Positions 8,484 through 20,375 of a DNA stretch of 64,000 bases are shown here, one piece after another (position 1 is the first letter of the stretch; every line of letters starts with the position of its first letter). Below the pieces are notes generated by a model that saw nothing but the letters and a program-made list of their open reading frames with translations, was not told the origin of the DNA and did no database searches. Both the position numbers and the translations under genes were made by a program. This DNA comes from Erythrobacter sp. (GTDB lineage: Bacteria > Pseudomonadota > Alphaproteobacteria > Sphingomonadales > Sphingomonadaceae): contig JAMNXO010000004.1 of NCBI GenBank assembly GCA_023653115.1, forward strand, positions 62,001 through 126,000, in the 5' to 3' direction.

Positions 8484-9506
8484 ATGGCAGGCACGGTTCT
8501 GGTTTCGGGGGCAAGCGGCTACATTGCTGGAGAGGTGATCCGGCAATTGCTGGCCAAGGGCTGGGTGGTGCACGGCACGGTGCGCAATGTCGCCAAGAGC
8601 GAGGCGGGTTTGCGCGCGCGGCTTGGCAATCCTCCCGCTGACCAGTTTCGCCTGTTCGCCGCCGAATTGATGAGTGATGCCGACTGGGCCGAGGCCATGC
8701 GGGGCTGCACCCATGTCGCCCATGTCGCCTCGCCGATCCCCGCACAGGCCCCCAAGCACGAGGACGACCTGATCATTCCCGCGCGCGAAGGCACGCTGCG
8801 TGCGCTGCGCTTTGCACGCGATGCCGGCGTCACCCGCTTTGTCCAGACCAGCTCGACCGCGGCGGTGATCTACGGCGTGGACCGCGGCGAATACACCTTC
8901 GATGAAAGCCGCTGGACCGACATCAACCACCCCGACGCCTATCCCTACGTCAAATCCAAGACCCTCGCCGAACGCGCCGCGCGCGAATGGGTGGCGGCCG
9001 AGGGCGGCGCTATGGAGTTCGTCTCGGTCAATCCCGGCATGGTGCTCGGCCCCGTGGACAGCGGCGACTTTTCTGCCTCGGTCGAGTTGGTCTCCCAATT
9101 GCTGTCAGGCGCGATGCCGATGGCGCCCAACCTCGGCTTTCCGATTGTCGACGTGCGCGATATTGCCGCGCTGCATGTGCTGGCGCTGGAAACGCCGGGG
9201 CTGGCGGGCGAGCGGTTCCTGGGGGCAGGGCAGTTCCTCACCGCGCTCCAGATCGGCGGCGTGCTGCGCGCGCGGCTGGGCGAGCAGGCGCGCAAGGTTC
9301 CGACCCGGCCCATGCCCGACTGGGTCGTCAATATCCTCGCGCTGTTCAATGCCGAGGTGCGCGGCATCAAGACCGAGATCGGCAAGATCCGCCATGTCGA
9401 TGCCAGCCACGCGAAACAGCGGCTCGGCTGGACAATGCGCCCGGTCGAGGACACCATCGCGGATTGCGGAACAAGTCTGATTGCGCACGGGGTGGTGAAA
9501 GTCTGA
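8484..9506 (+). CDS. NAD(P)-dependent epimerase/dihydroflavonol-reductase-like oxidoreductase
   Basis: An extended SDR of 340 residues. The N terminus VLVSGASGYIAGEVIRQLL is the GxxGxxG dinucleotide fold; the catalytic YVKSK (Tyr-xxx-Lys) follows near residue 155, and SVNPGMVLGP matches the substrate-domain entry of dihydroflavonol-4-reductase and methylglyoxal/aldehyde reductases. The substrate cannot be told from sequence. ATG 8484 is chosen because a run of G residues at 8473-8480 serves as ribosome binding site and because the Rossmann fold starts directly after it. Its stop overlaps the next start (TGATG), so the two SDR genes are translationally coupled. Confidence 0.85.
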   Translation: MAGTVLVSGASGYIAGEVIRQLLAKGWVVHGTVRNVAKSEAGLRARLGNPPADQFRLFAAELMSDADWAEAMRGCTHVAHVASPIPAQAPKHEDDLIIPAREGTLRALRFARDAGVTRFVQTSSTAAVIYGVDRGEYTFDESRWTDINHPDAYPYVKSKTLAERAAREWVAAEGGAMEFVSVNPGMVLGPVDSGDFSASVELVSQLLSGAMPMAPNLGFPIVDVRDIAALHVLALETPGLAGERFLGAGQFLTALQIGGVLRARLGEQARKVPTRPMPDWVVNILALFNAEVRGIKTEIGKIRHVDASHAKQRLGWTMRPVEDTIADCGTSLIAHGVVKV

Positions 9507-10228
9507 TGCAAGTGAACGACAAACTGGTGCTGCTGACCGGCGGCAGCGCAGGGATCGGGCGCGAGATCGCGCGCCAGCTTCACGCGAAGGGCGCGCAGGT
9601 AATCCTCACCGGCCGCGATCCGGCGCGGCTGGCGGCGATGGAGGCTGAGGGGTTCGCGGTGATCGCCGCCGATCTTTCGCACGCGGGCGGCGTGGATGCG
9701 CTGGTGGCGGCCTTGGGCGATCGCCCGATCGATATCCTCATCAACAATGCCGGGCTGGGCGTGGCGCATGATGTGCGAAATAGCCTGCCTGATCCGGATG
9801 CGGCCGACGGCTGCCTCTATGCCAACCTCTCCGCGCCCATCCGCCTGATCACTGCGCTGTTGCCACGCCTGCGCGCCCGACCTCGGGCAGCAATCGTCAA
9901 CGTGACAAGCGGTCTTGCGATTGCGCCCAACACCGCAAGCTCGGTCTATTGCGCCAGCAAGGCGGGCCTGCGCAGCTACACCATGGCGCTGCGGGCGCAG
10001 CTGGCGGGCGAGCCGATCCACGTGATCGAGGCGCTGCCGCCGGTGGTCGACACCCAGATGACCGCCGACCGCAAGACCTCCAAGATGCCGCCCGAGGAAT
10101 GCGCGCGCCAGATCGTCGCCGCGCTGGAGAAGGGCCACGATGAGGCCAATGTCGGCATGGTGAAGCTGCTGCGCGCGGTCTATTCCATCTCGCCCGCGCT
10201 GGCACGTAGCGTGATGCGGCGGTTCTAG
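9506..10228 (+). CDS. short-chain dehydrogenase, DltE-like
   Basis: A classical SDR of 240 residues with the cofactor motif TGGSAGIGREIA near residue 12, the structural NNAG motif, a catalytic Ser in NVTSGLA and the active-site YCASKAG. The missing long C-terminal extension and the sequence MTADRKTSKMPPEECARQIV resemble DltE-type oxidoreductases of unknown substrate. The start is ATG 9506, overlapping the upstream stop by one base. Its stop codon overlaps the stop of the convergent flavoprotein gene by two bases. Confidence 0.85.
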   Translation: MQVNDKLVLLTGGSAGIGREIARQLHAKGAQVILTGRDPARLAAMEAEGFAVIAADLSHAGGVDALVAALGDRPIDILINNAGLGVAHDVRNSLPDPDAADGCLYANLSAPIRLITALLPRLRARPRAAIVNVTSGLAIAPNTASSVYCASKAGLRSYTMALRAQLAGEPIHVIEALPPVVDTQMTADRKTSKMPPEECARQIVAALEKGHDEANVGMVKLLRAVYSISPALARSVMRRF

Positions 10229-11331
10229 GCGCCGAGGCGCGCGGGGGCGAAGGCGTCCGGCGATAGCCCCGCTGCCGCGCAATCTTCGGGGAAGGGCAGG
10301 CCGAGCGCCGCGCTTTCCGCAATCCGCGACAGCGCAGGCGCGGTCTGGAAGCCGTAGCCGCCCTGGCCCGCACACCACACAAACCCCGGCGCGCCTGCCG
10401 CAGGGCCGATCACCGGCAATTCGTCCGGCGCGAAACTTCTGAGGCCTGCCCAGCTGTGGCTGATGCGGCGGATCGCCAGCGTGGTCGCTTGCTCCACCCT
10501 GTCAGCCGCAATCGCGATGTCCAATTCCTCCGCTGCCGCGTCGCACGGGGCCGACGGGGTCTGATCCATCGACGAGGCGAGCAATTGCCCGCGCCCCTCG
10601 GGCAGCAGGTAGAAGCCTGCGCCGACCGTCTTGGTGAAAGGCCAGTGTCGCACATCTTCGCCCTCGGGCGCGGCAAAGGAGATGACCGTCCGGCGGCGCG
10701 GCTCGATCCCCACCGGAGCCACCCCCGCCATCCGCGCAATCTCGTCCGCCCATGCGCCTGCCGCGTTGACCAGCACTGGTGCGCCATGCCGCGTGCCGTC
10801 TGTCCGGACTGCGACCCATCGGCCGCCCTCATGCCCAAGCATCATGACTCGCGCCCCTGGAATCACCGCGCCGCGGCCGGCGCGTATCTGTGCGACATGG
10901 GCCTGTAGCATCGCGTGTGTATCGAGCTTCAACGACCCGTGGTCGACGAGCGCGGCGGCGAAGGCCTCTGGCTTCAGACAGGGCATCAGCGCGCGTGCCT
11001 CCTCCGGCCCGATCCGCGCATAATCGCAGCCGAATTGGCGGTGGACCTTCTCCAACGCATCGAGCGCCGCGATGTCGCCAGCGCCCGCGACATGCAGCGC
11101 GGGGTGCACGCTCCCGTGCGCGGCGAGTTCTGCCATGCTCAGCGCGGTCAAGGTGCGCACCGGCACATTGCCGAGGCCATAATGCGCAAAGGCGACCGAA
11201 CGGCCCGATGCATGGTATCCCGGCGCACTCTCGCCCTCCAGCACCGTCACGATTCCGTGCCTCGAAAGCCGCGCCGCTACCGAGAGCCCAGCGATCCCGC
11301 CGCCGATCACCAACACATCAGAGACAAACAT
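10225..11331 (-). CDS. FAD-dependent D-amino-acid dehydrogenase-like oxidoreductase (DadA/DauA family)
   Basis: A 368-residue flavoprotein of the glycine oxidase/D-amino-acid dehydrogenase superfamily. The FAD fold is VLVIGGGIAGLSVAARL at residues 5-21, followed by PGYHASGRSVA, a pattern like that of D-arginine dehydrogenase DauA; GAWADEIA and a late WAGLRSFAPDELPVIGP close the FAD domain. The likely reaction is oxidative deamination of a D-amino acid to a 2-oxo acid, but substrate is inference. ATG 11331 places the FAD fold at the N terminus; an upstream ATG at 11370 would add 13 residues. It is divergent from pccB. Confidence 0.8.
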   Translation of the reverse strand: MFVSDVLVIGGGIAGLSVAARLSRHGIVTVLEGESAPGYHASGRSVAFAHYGLGNVPVRTLTALSMAELAAHGSVHPALHVAGAGDIAALDALEKVHRQFGCDYARIGPEEARALMPCLKPEAFAAALVDHGSLKLDTHAMLQAHVAQIRAGRGAVIPGARVMMLGHEGGRWVAVRTDGTRHGAPVLVNAAGAWADEIARMAGVAPVGIEPRRRTVISFAAPEGEDVRHWPFTKTVGAGFYLLPEGRGQLLASSMDQTPSAPCDAAAEELDIAIAADRVEQATTLAIRRISHSWAGLRSFAPDELPVIGPAAGAPGFVWCAGQGGYGFQTAPALSRIAESAALGLPFPEDCAAAGLSPDAFAPARLGA

Positions 11332-11431
11332 TGCGAGGCCTCCCTTCGCCCGTCCCGCCACTTTTGCCACGTTGACGCTGGCGGCACGCTAAGGCAACGC
11401 GTTTGGCAAAGCTCATAAGAGGGGATCCCCA

Positions 11432-12964
<1,533 letters not shown>

Positions 12965-13216
12965 GTGCTTCCCGTGATTTTCAAGCTTGTCATGGCGTTG
13001 ATCACAGGAGGCTCGGGCTACTGGCTTTGGTCACAGGCCAACATGTGGAGCGCGTCGGGTATAATTCCGGCAGTGTGGGATGAGTCCGGCAAAGCCACGA
13101 ACCGAGGCGATCCGGGGTTCAAGAGGTTTGTGATCTGGACGAAGTTCATTTCAGCATTCGCATGGCTGTTTTTTGCCATGTGTATTGCTTCGTTGATTTT
13201 CGGATGGGGTGATTAG
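12965..13216 (+). CDS. small membrane protein of unknown function
   Basis: An 83-residue protein starting with GTG directly after the pccB stop; a second GTG three codons later is an alternative. It has two predicted membrane segments, at about residues 5-23 and 58-80, joined by a polar loop with PAVWDESGKATNRGDPGFKR. I do not recognise a family. Its position, abutting pccB and ahead of a palindromic repeat, suggests co-transcription with pccB. It may be a real but lineage-restricted gene. Confidence 0.5.
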   Translation: MLPVIFKLVMALITGGSGYWLWSQANMWSASGIIPAVWDESGKATNRGDPGFKRFVIWTKFISAFAWLFFAMCIASLIFGWGD

Positions 13217-13223
13217 AAGGCTT

Positions 13224-13316
13224 CGTCACCCTGAACTTGTTTCAGGGTCCATCCCGTCCCAAGCACCGGCGGAGCGGGCCGCAGAATGGATGCTGAAACA
13301 AGTTCAGCATGACGGG
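13224..13316. repeat. palindromic repeat element, copy A
   Basis: A 93 nt element. The left arm contains CCCTGAACTTGTTTCAGGG (7 bp stem, 5 nt loop) and the right arm contains TGCTGAAACAAGTTCAGCA (also 7 bp stem, 5 nt loop). The arms are also inverted copies of each other, with outer ends CGTCA and TGACG. The closing base pairs differ between arms (CC/GG against TG/CA), a covariation that keeps each hairpin intact. Confidence 0.85.
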
Positions 13317-13337
13317 ATTTGAGAGAGGAACGAACCA

Positions 13338-13790
13338 GTGAACCTGGGAAGACTGAACCACATCGGGGTCGCCACGCCCTCCATCGCGGACTCGATCGCG
13401 TTCTACCGCGACGTGATGGGCGCGACCACAATCCACACGCCGTTCGATCTTGAGGAGCAGGGCGTGAAGGTCTGCTTCGTCGACACCCCCGGAGCCGATG
13501 GCGCGATGAACGGCACCCAGATCGAGCTGATCGAGCCGCTGGGGGAGAACTCCACGCTGGCGGGCTTCCTCGCCAAGAACCCGCTCGGCGGGCAGCATCA
13601 TCTGTGCTTCGAAGTGCCCGATATCGCCGAAGCCCGCACCGAGTTCGAGGCGCTCGGCAAGCGCATCCTCGGCCCCACCCGCATCGGCGCGCACGGCACC
13701 CCTATCTTTTTCGTCCATCCCAAGGACATGGGCGGCATGCTTACCGAGATCATGGAAACGCCCAAGGGCGATGCGCATTGGTCGAACTGA
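13338..13790 (+). CDS. mce: methylmalonyl-CoA epimerase
   Basis: Mce interconverts the S and R forms of methylmalonyl-CoA between the carboxylase and the mutase. The 150-residue vicinal-oxygen-chelate protein has two beta-alpha-beta-beta-beta halves. Expected metal ligands are visible: His in LNHIGVAT, Gln in GTQIELIEPLG, His in QHHLCFEV and Glu in MLTEIMETPKG. The GTG start at 13338 follows a GAGAGAGGA ribosome binding site at 13321-13329. It lies immediately after repeat copy A and 18 nt before the enoyl-CoA hydratase gene. Confidence 0.92.
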   Translation: MNLGRLNHIGVATPSIADSIAFYRDVMGATTIHTPFDLEEQGVKVCFVDTPGADGAMNGTQIELIEPLGENSTLAGFLAKNPLGGQHHLCFEVPDIAEARTEFEALGKRILGPTRIGAHGTPIFFVHPKDMGGMLTEIMETPKGDAHWSN

Positions 13791-13808
13791 ACCCCCGGAG
13801 AGAAACGA

Positions 13809-14594
13809 ATGTCCTACGAAACCATCCGCGTTGAACGCGACGGCCCGCTGCTCACCATCACGCTCAACCGCCCCGAGCGCCTCAACGCCATGCCCCCGCA
13901 GATGGCGGACGAGCTGGGTCAGGCCTTCTATGATTTGGGCGACGCGCGCGCGGTGCTGATCACCGGCGAGGGCAAGGGCTTCTGTTCGGGCGCGGACCTT
14001 TCGGCGCGCGGCTCCGGCTCGGCGCTGGGCGGGAAGGGCGGCAGCCACGAGGCGCTCAACAATCACTATAACCCCGCGATCAGCCAGCTGATCCGCGCGA
14101 ATGTGCCGGTGATCTGCGCGGTCAACGGCCCGGCGGCGGGTGTCGGCTGCTCGCTTGCGCTGGCGGCGGATTTCACCATCGCCGCCAAGAGCGCATACTT
14201 CCTCCAAGCCTTCGTCAACATCGGCCTCGTGCCCGACGGCGGCTCGACCTGGCTGCTGGCCCGCGCCATCGGCCGTGCACGCGCGACGCGGATGATGATG
14301 CTGGGCGAGAAGATCTCGGCAAGCCAAGCCGAGGAATGGGGCCTCATCTACAAGTGTGTCGAGGATGCCGATCTGATGACCGAAGCCCGCGCGCTGGCCG
14401 AGAAACTCGCCAACGGCCCGACGCTGGCTTACGCCCACATGAAGCGCAACATCGCCACCGCGCTCGACGGCTCGCTCCAGCAGGTGCTGCTCGCCGAAGC
14501 CGAGGCCCAGCACATCGCGGGCCGCACCAAGGATGCGATGGAGGGCGGCATGGCCTTCCTCCAGAAGCGCAAGGCCGAGTTTAAGGGGGAGTAA
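13809..14594 (+). CDS. enoyl-CoA hydratase/isomerase family protein
   Basis: A crotonase-fold protein of 261 residues. ITGEGKGFCSGADLSARG near residue 60 forms the oxyanion hole and CoA pocket, and CAVNGPAAGVGCSLALAADFTIA near residue 107 provides the second oxyanion contact. The helix after it lacks a clear catalytic Glu pair of standard hydratases and has FVNIGLVPDGGSTWLL, where the Asp suggests PaaG-like isomerase chemistry; this is inference. Position between mce and the mutase gene points to a role in feeding acyl-CoA into the propionate pathway. Confidence 0.85.
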   Translation: MSYETIRVERDGPLLTITLNRPERLNAMPPQMADELGQAFYDLGDARAVLITGEGKGFCSGADLSARGSGSALGGKGGSHEALNNHYNPAISQLIRANVPVICAVNGPAAGVGCSLALAADFTIAAKSAYFLQAFVNIGLVPDGGSTWLLARAIGRARATRMMMLGEKISASQAEEWGLIYKCVEDADLMTEARALAEKLANGPTLAYAHMKRNIATALDGSLQQVLLAEAEAQHIAGRTKDAMEGGMAFLQKRKAEFKGE

Positions 14595-14609
14595 TCCTCT
14601 TCCGCTGTT

Positions 14610-14724
14610 CGTCACCCTGAACTTGTTTGACCTATGGTCAGCCTTGCTTCCAGGGTCCATTTTGCCCCACCAGCCTTGGCCGAATGCCGAGCCATGGATG
14701 CTGAAACAAGTTCAGCATGACGGG
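14610..14724. repeat. palindromic repeat element, copy B, interrupted by 22 nt
   Basis: Same arms as copy A, but the left hairpin is split after CTTGTTT by a 22 nt insertion at 14629-14650 that begins with the small palindrome GACCTATGGTC. The right arm (TGCTGAAACAAGTTCAGCA) is intact and ends 11 nt before the mutase start codon. Confidence 0.85.
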
Positions 14725-14735
14725 ATTGAGAAGCC

Positions 14736-16889
<2,154 letters not shown>

Positions 16890-16891
16890 CC

Positions 16892-17125
16892 ATGCCAACG
16901 GTGATGCGGATCGGCGCGTTTCGGTTCTATTTCTACAGCCACGAACCGAACGAGCCGCCGCATATCCACATCGACCGGGGTGAGGCGACCATCAAGGTCT
17001 GGCTCGGCAGCCTCGAAGTCGCGCGGAGCCGGGGGTTTCGCGCGCACGAGATCAATGGCATTGTGGCGATGGTCGCCGAACACCAGACGGCGCTGACGGA
17101 GGCATGGCATGAATATTTCGGCTAA
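16892..17125 (+). CDS. DUF4160 family protein
   Basis: A 77-residue protein with the DUF4160 pattern: short N-terminal strand RIGAFRFYFYS, then the hallmark EPPHIHIDRGEATIKVWL and a C-terminal helix. It starts 2 nt after the mutase stop and overlaps the DUF2442 gene by 17 nt. DUF4160 and DUF2442 genes commonly occur side by side and have been suggested to act as a toxin-antitoxin-like pair; no activity can be read from this sequence. Confidence 0.8.
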   Translation: MPTVMRIGAFRFYFYSHEPNEPPHIHIDRGEATIKVWLGSLEVARSRGFRAHEINGIVAMVAEHQTALTEAWHEYFG

Positions 17126-17384
17126 GGTGACCGACGAGCGCGTGCTCGACGTGCGCTTCGACGAGGCCAGCCTGATCGTCGATCTGATGGACGGCCGGAC
17201 GATTGCCGTGCCGCTGGCATGGTATCCTAGGTTGCTTCATGCGACGTTAGAGCAGCGGGCGAAATGGGAGAAGGCCGGGGCGGGGTATGGCATCCACTGG
17301 CCCGAGATCGACGAAGACCTCAGCACTGAAGGGCTGTTGAGAGGTGCGCCTGCGCCGAGGGCGTTTGATGAGGCGGCGGAGTGA
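17109..17384 (+). CDS. DUF2442 family protein
   Basis: A 91-residue protein whose core VLDVRFDEASLIVDLMDGRTIAVPLAWYPRL followed by WEKAGAGYGIHWPEIDEDLSTEGLL is the standard DUF2442 pattern. The C-terminal tail RGAPAPRAFDE is polar. Starting inside the end of the DUF4160 gene, it is almost certainly translationally coupled to it. A DNA-binding or antitoxin role has been suggested for the family, but that is not demonstrated here. Confidence 0.82.
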   Translation: MNISAKVTDERVLDVRFDEASLIVDLMDGRTIAVPLAWYPRLLHATLEQRAKWEKAGAGYGIHWPEIDEDLSTEGLLRGAPAPRAFDEAAE

Positions 17385-17626
17385 GTGTCGAGCTGCTCTG
17401 GGCCGTCGCAGCGATAGCGTACATCGTCTGGGCAGTTCGGAGGCTCCACATTGCTTGGCACCAGGGCTACGTTCTCGAGGTCGATGATCCGGATTTTGGC
17501 TATGAGCTGGGGCGGATGTCGCGTCGCGAGAGGCCATGGCGCTTCTGGATCAGCGTCACCATAACGGCATTTTTGTTGCTGGCAGTTTCGGCTTTCCTGA
17601 TTTGGCTGATCGCTGACGCAATCTGA
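17381..17626 (+). CDS. small membrane protein of unknown function
   Basis: An 81-residue protein beginning with a GTG that overlaps the DUF2442 stop as GTGA. Two membrane segments are predicted, at about residues 5-20 and 55-79, with a charged middle containing EVDDPDFGYELGRMSRRERPWR. I recognise no family. The coupling to the DUF4160/DUF2442 pair suggests that all three are made together, but no function follows from this. Confidence 0.5.
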   Translation: MSVELLWAVAAIAYIVWAVRRLHIAWHQGYVLEVDDPDFGYELGRMSRRERPWRFWISVTITAFLLLAVSAFLIWLIADAI

Positions 17627-17650
17627 AAACACCTAGCCGTCTAACCTTGC

Positions 17651-17741
17651 CGTCACCCTGAACTTGTTTCAGGGTCCACCGCGCCCCATTCGCCGCAGCA
17701 TGAAAGGATAAATGGATGCTGAAACAAGTTCAGCATGACGG
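17651..17741. repeat. palindromic repeat element, copy C, overlapping the bioB start
   Basis: Left arm hairpin CCCTGAACTTGTTTCAGGG and right arm hairpin TGCTGAAACAAGTTCAGCA as in copy A, but the inner spacer differs and contains GAAAGGA. The right arm supplies the first codons of bioB. Confidence 0.85.
17702..17718 (+). promoter_or_regulatory. bioB ribosome binding site and start codon inside repeat copy C
   Basis: GAAAGGA at 17702-17708 lies 7 nt before ATG 17716. The ATG belongs to the conserved right arm of the repeat, while GAAAGGA is in a spacer segment absent from copy A. No other in-frame ATG, GTG or TTG precedes the conserved BioB sequence. Confidence 0.65.
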
Positions 17742-18744
17742 TGTTCGCACCGACTGGACCCGCGCCGAAATCGCAGGGCTTTTCGACCTGCCCTTCACAG
17801 AACTGATGTTCCAGGCCGCGAGCGTCCACCGCGCCTACCACCCCGCGACCGAAGTCCAGCTCTGCACCCTGCTCAGCATCAAGACTGGCGGGTGTCCGGA
17901 GGATTGCGGCTATTGCTCGCAGTCGGTGAAGGCCGATAGCGGCGTCGAAGCCACAAAACTGATGGACGTGCAGGCCGTGCTCCAGCGCGCGGCGCAGGCC
18001 AAGGATGCAGGCTCGCAGCGGTTCTGCATGGGCGCGGCGTGGCGCAATCCCAAGGACCGCGACATGCCCGCGATTGTCGAGATCGTGAAGGGCGTGCGCG
18101 ACATGGGCCTTGAGACCTGCATGACGCTGGGGATGCTCGAACCGCATCAGGCGGAGATGCTCGCGGAAGCTGGCCTAGATTACTACAACCACAATATCGA
18201 CAGCAGCCCCGAGTATTACGAGCGCGTCATCTCCACCCGCGATTTCCAGTGCCGGCTCGATACGCTCGATCACGTGCGCAAGGCGGGGATCAATGTGTGC
18301 AGCGGCGGGATCGTCGGGATGGGTGAGACGCGCGAGGACCGGGTGGGCTTCGTCCACACGCTCGCCACCCTGCCGCAGCATCCCGAAAGCGTGCCAGTCA
18401 ATGCGCTGGTGCCGGTGAAGGGCACGGTGCTGGGCGATATGCTGGCCGACACCCCGCTCGCCAAGATCGACGATATCGAGTTCGTCCGCACGGTCGCTGT
18501 GGCGCGGATCACCATGCCGCGCTCGATGGTGCGGCTCTCGGCCGGGCGCGAGTCGATGTCTGAAGCGACGCAGGCGCTGTGCTTCCTCGCCGGCGCGAAT
18601 TCGATCTTCACCGGCGACAAGCTGCTGACCGCGCCCAACGCGGGCGATGACAAGGACGGCGCGCTGTTTGCGAAGCTCGGCCTCACCGCGCTGAAAGGCG
18701 AGGAGCCTGCGCGGGCGTGCAAGGTGGCGGTGGCGGCAGCGTGA
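17716..18744 (+). CDS. bioB: biotin synthase
   Basis: BioB is a radical-SAM enzyme that inserts sulfur into dethiobiotin. The 342-residue protein has the radical-SAM cluster motif [11 protein letters not shown] (CxxxCxxC) at about residues 59-69, then the family blocks [26 protein letters not shown] and [15 protein letters not shown], and the late Arg/Ser block [18 protein letters not shown]. The first ten residues ([10 protein letters not shown]) are encoded by repeat copy C and have no counterpart in the conserved family start, which begins at about [12 protein letters not shown]. No other biotin genes are in the window; proximity to pccA/pccB makes sense because PccA carries biotin. Confidence 0.93.
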   Translation: MLKQVQHDGVRTDWTRAEIAGLFDLPFTELMFQAASVHRAYHPATEVQLCTLLSIKTGGCPEDCGYCSQSVKADSGVEATKLMDVQAVLQRAAQAKDAGSQRFCMGAAWRNPKDRDMPAIVEIVKGVRDMGLETCMTLGMLEPHQAEMLAEAGLDYYNHNIDSSPEYYERVISTRDFQCRLDTLDHVRKAGINVCSGGIVGMGETREDRVGFVHTLATLPQHPESVPVNALVPVKGTVLGDMLADTPLAKIDDIEFVRTVAVARITMPRSMVRLSAGRESMSEATQALCFLAGANSIFTGDKLLTAPNAGDDKDGALFAKLGLTALKGEEPARACKVAVAAA

Positions 18745-19583
18745 TCGCGCTTCTCGCCGCAGCGGCGCTGGCAGCGGCCCCCGCGCCCGAACCCGCGCCG
18801 CTCACCATCGGCGAAACCGTGGTTCTGGAAGCGCTTGGAGCGGAGCGCAGCGTCAACATCATCCTGCCGCCCGATTACGCTGCCGAGCCGGACAAGCGCT
18901 GGCCGGTGATCTATATGCTCGACGGGGCGATGAAGCAGGATCTGATGATGGGCGCCGGCCTGATGCGCTGGGGCGCGCTGTGGGGGCGCAGCAAGGACGC
19001 GATCATCGTCGGCATCGAGACGAAAGATCGCCAGCGCGAATTGCTCCCGCCCACACAGGATGCCGCAGAACACCAGCGCTGGCCGACCGCAGGCGAGGGC
19101 GCGACTTTCCGCGCGTGGATCGCAGACACCGTCAAGCCGATGGTCGAGGCGCGCTATCGGCATGACGGCACCGCATTTCTGGTCGGCGAGAGCGCGGCGG
19201 GGCATTTTGTGGTCGAGACCTGGGCGGTCACCCCCGGCCTGTTCACCGGCTACGCGGCGATCTCGCCCAGCCTGCAATGGGATGGCGAGCGCCTTTCGCA
19301 GTGGCTGGCCAGCACGACGGGCGATTACCGCAAAACCGTGCGCCCGCCGCTTTACCTCAGCTTGGCCGACGAGGGCGGGGCGACCGAGACGGGCATGGAA
19401 CGGCTGCTCGCCAACCTGACGCCTGCGCAACCTTTCTGCTTCTCCGACCGCCGCACGCAATTGCGCCACGCCACCAGCTTGCACGGCCTGCTGCCCGAGG
19501 CGCTGCAATATCTGCTGCCGACCGAGGCGGACTGGCTGGAGGAATTCGGCATGGTGCTGCGCTGCGAGCGGCGGGGCGGCTGA
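18741..19583 (+). CDS. alpha/beta-hydrolase-fold esterase, probably exported
   Basis: A 280-residue protein with a hydrophobic N terminus ([16 protein letters not shown]) that looks like a signal peptide. It belongs to the esterase-D/Fes-like group: an early VIYMLDG strand-loop, the nucleophile elbow [11 protein letters not shown] with Ser at about residue 155, and a late His in [16 protein letters not shown]. The GTG start at 18741 overlaps the bioB stop as GTGA; a start further upstream would extend a glycine-rich tail and spoil the signal peptide. Substrate unknown. It heads a run of three tightly linked genes. Confidence 0.75.
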   Translation: MIALLAAAALAAAPAPEPAPLTIGETVVLEALGAERSVNIILPPDYAAEPDKRWPVIYMLDGAMKQDLMMGAGLMRWGALWGRSKDAIIVGIETKDRQRELLPPTQDAAEHQRWPTAGEGATFRAWIADTVKPMVEARYRHDGTAFLVGESAAGHFVVETWAVTPGLFTGYAAISPSLQWDGERLSQWLASTTGDYRKTVRPPLYLSLADEGGATETGMERLLANLTPAQPFCFSDRRTQLRHATSLHGLLPEALQYLLPTEADWLEEFGMVLRCERRGG

Positions 19584-20375
19584 GTGAGCCTCGGCTTCTC
19601 GGTCGACGCGCTGCTGCCCAAGGCGCGCGGGGGCGGGCAGCTTCGGATGGGGCTGGTGAAGCTGGAGGAGCGCGAGTGGCTCCAGCCGCAGCCTGACTTG
19701 GCGGCACGGGCGCAGGGCTTTTCCGACTGGCCGCAAGGGGTGCAACTCACGCCCGAGGTGGACGCGCCTGGCCGTGAACTCGCCGCCATGCTTGGCACCC
19801 ACGGCGCGCTGCCAGAAGCCGCGCTCGCTGTTCACGAAGACCTCTGCCTGCTGACCAAACGCGCGGACGAGGAAGTCTACCGCCTGATCGGCGCGGCGGT
19901 GGCGTGGCCCTCCGACTGGCACCCTGCCGAGAAAATCGGCCTGCCCTTACGCGCGCTCCATGCGCCCATTGCGGGCTACGAGGAGCAACTCGCCACCGGG
20001 GTGGACCGCTTCATGGAAACCCTGCGCCCCGGCCCGATCTACGCCCGCTGCAACTGGTTCATCGCCGCCACAGGCGAGCGCCGCTGGCTGCCCGACAAGC
20101 CGCCGCAGGAAGCCTTCGCCCACGTCACGCCGGACAACGCGGGCGAGACCCTGTTCGTGCGCTCCGAACGCCAGACGCTGCGCCGCTTGCCGCAGACGGG
20201 CGCAATCCTGTTCGGCATCGGGATTTATGTGGAGCCGCTGGGCCAGCTCTCCGCCGCCAACATCGCCATGCTGGGCCGTGCGGTGCAGAGCCTGCTCAAT
20301 GGCGAGGGTGACCGTAGGGGCGCGCCCGCTTATGCAGATAGTCTAATCGCCTTTGCCCAAAGGAACGCCACATGA
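19584..20375 (+). CDS. DUF3445 family protein (heme-dependent oxidative N-demethylase-like)
   Basis: A 263-residue protein with the DUF3445 pattern: VHEDLCLLTKRADEEVYRLIGAAVAWPSDWHPAEKIG in the first half, then PGPIYARCNWFIA and SERQTLRRLPQTGAILFGIGIYVEPL. Members described as heme-dependent oxidative N-demethylases act on small amines; assignment of that reaction here is inference from the family. The GTG start at 19584 directly follows the previous stop (TGAGTG). Its stop overlaps the next start as ATGA. Confidence 0.8.
   Translation: MSLGFSVDALLPKARGGGQLRMGLVKLEEREWLQPQPDLAARAQGFSDWPQGVQLTPEVDAPGRELAAMLGTHGALPEAALAVHEDLCLLTKRADEEVYRLIGAAVAWPSDWHPAEKIGLPLRALHAPIAGYEEQLATGVDRFMETLRPGPIYARCNWFIAATGERRWLPDKPPQEAFAHVTPDNAGETLFVRSERQTLRRLPQTGAILFGIGIYVEPLGQLSAANIAMLGRAVQSLLNGEGDRRGAPAYADSLIAFAQRNAT

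Noticed and set aside
14595..14735. Cobalamin riboswitch upstream of the methylmalonyl-CoA mutase gene
   Set aside because: The 141 nt gap is largely occupied by repeat copy B and shows no B12-box sequence.
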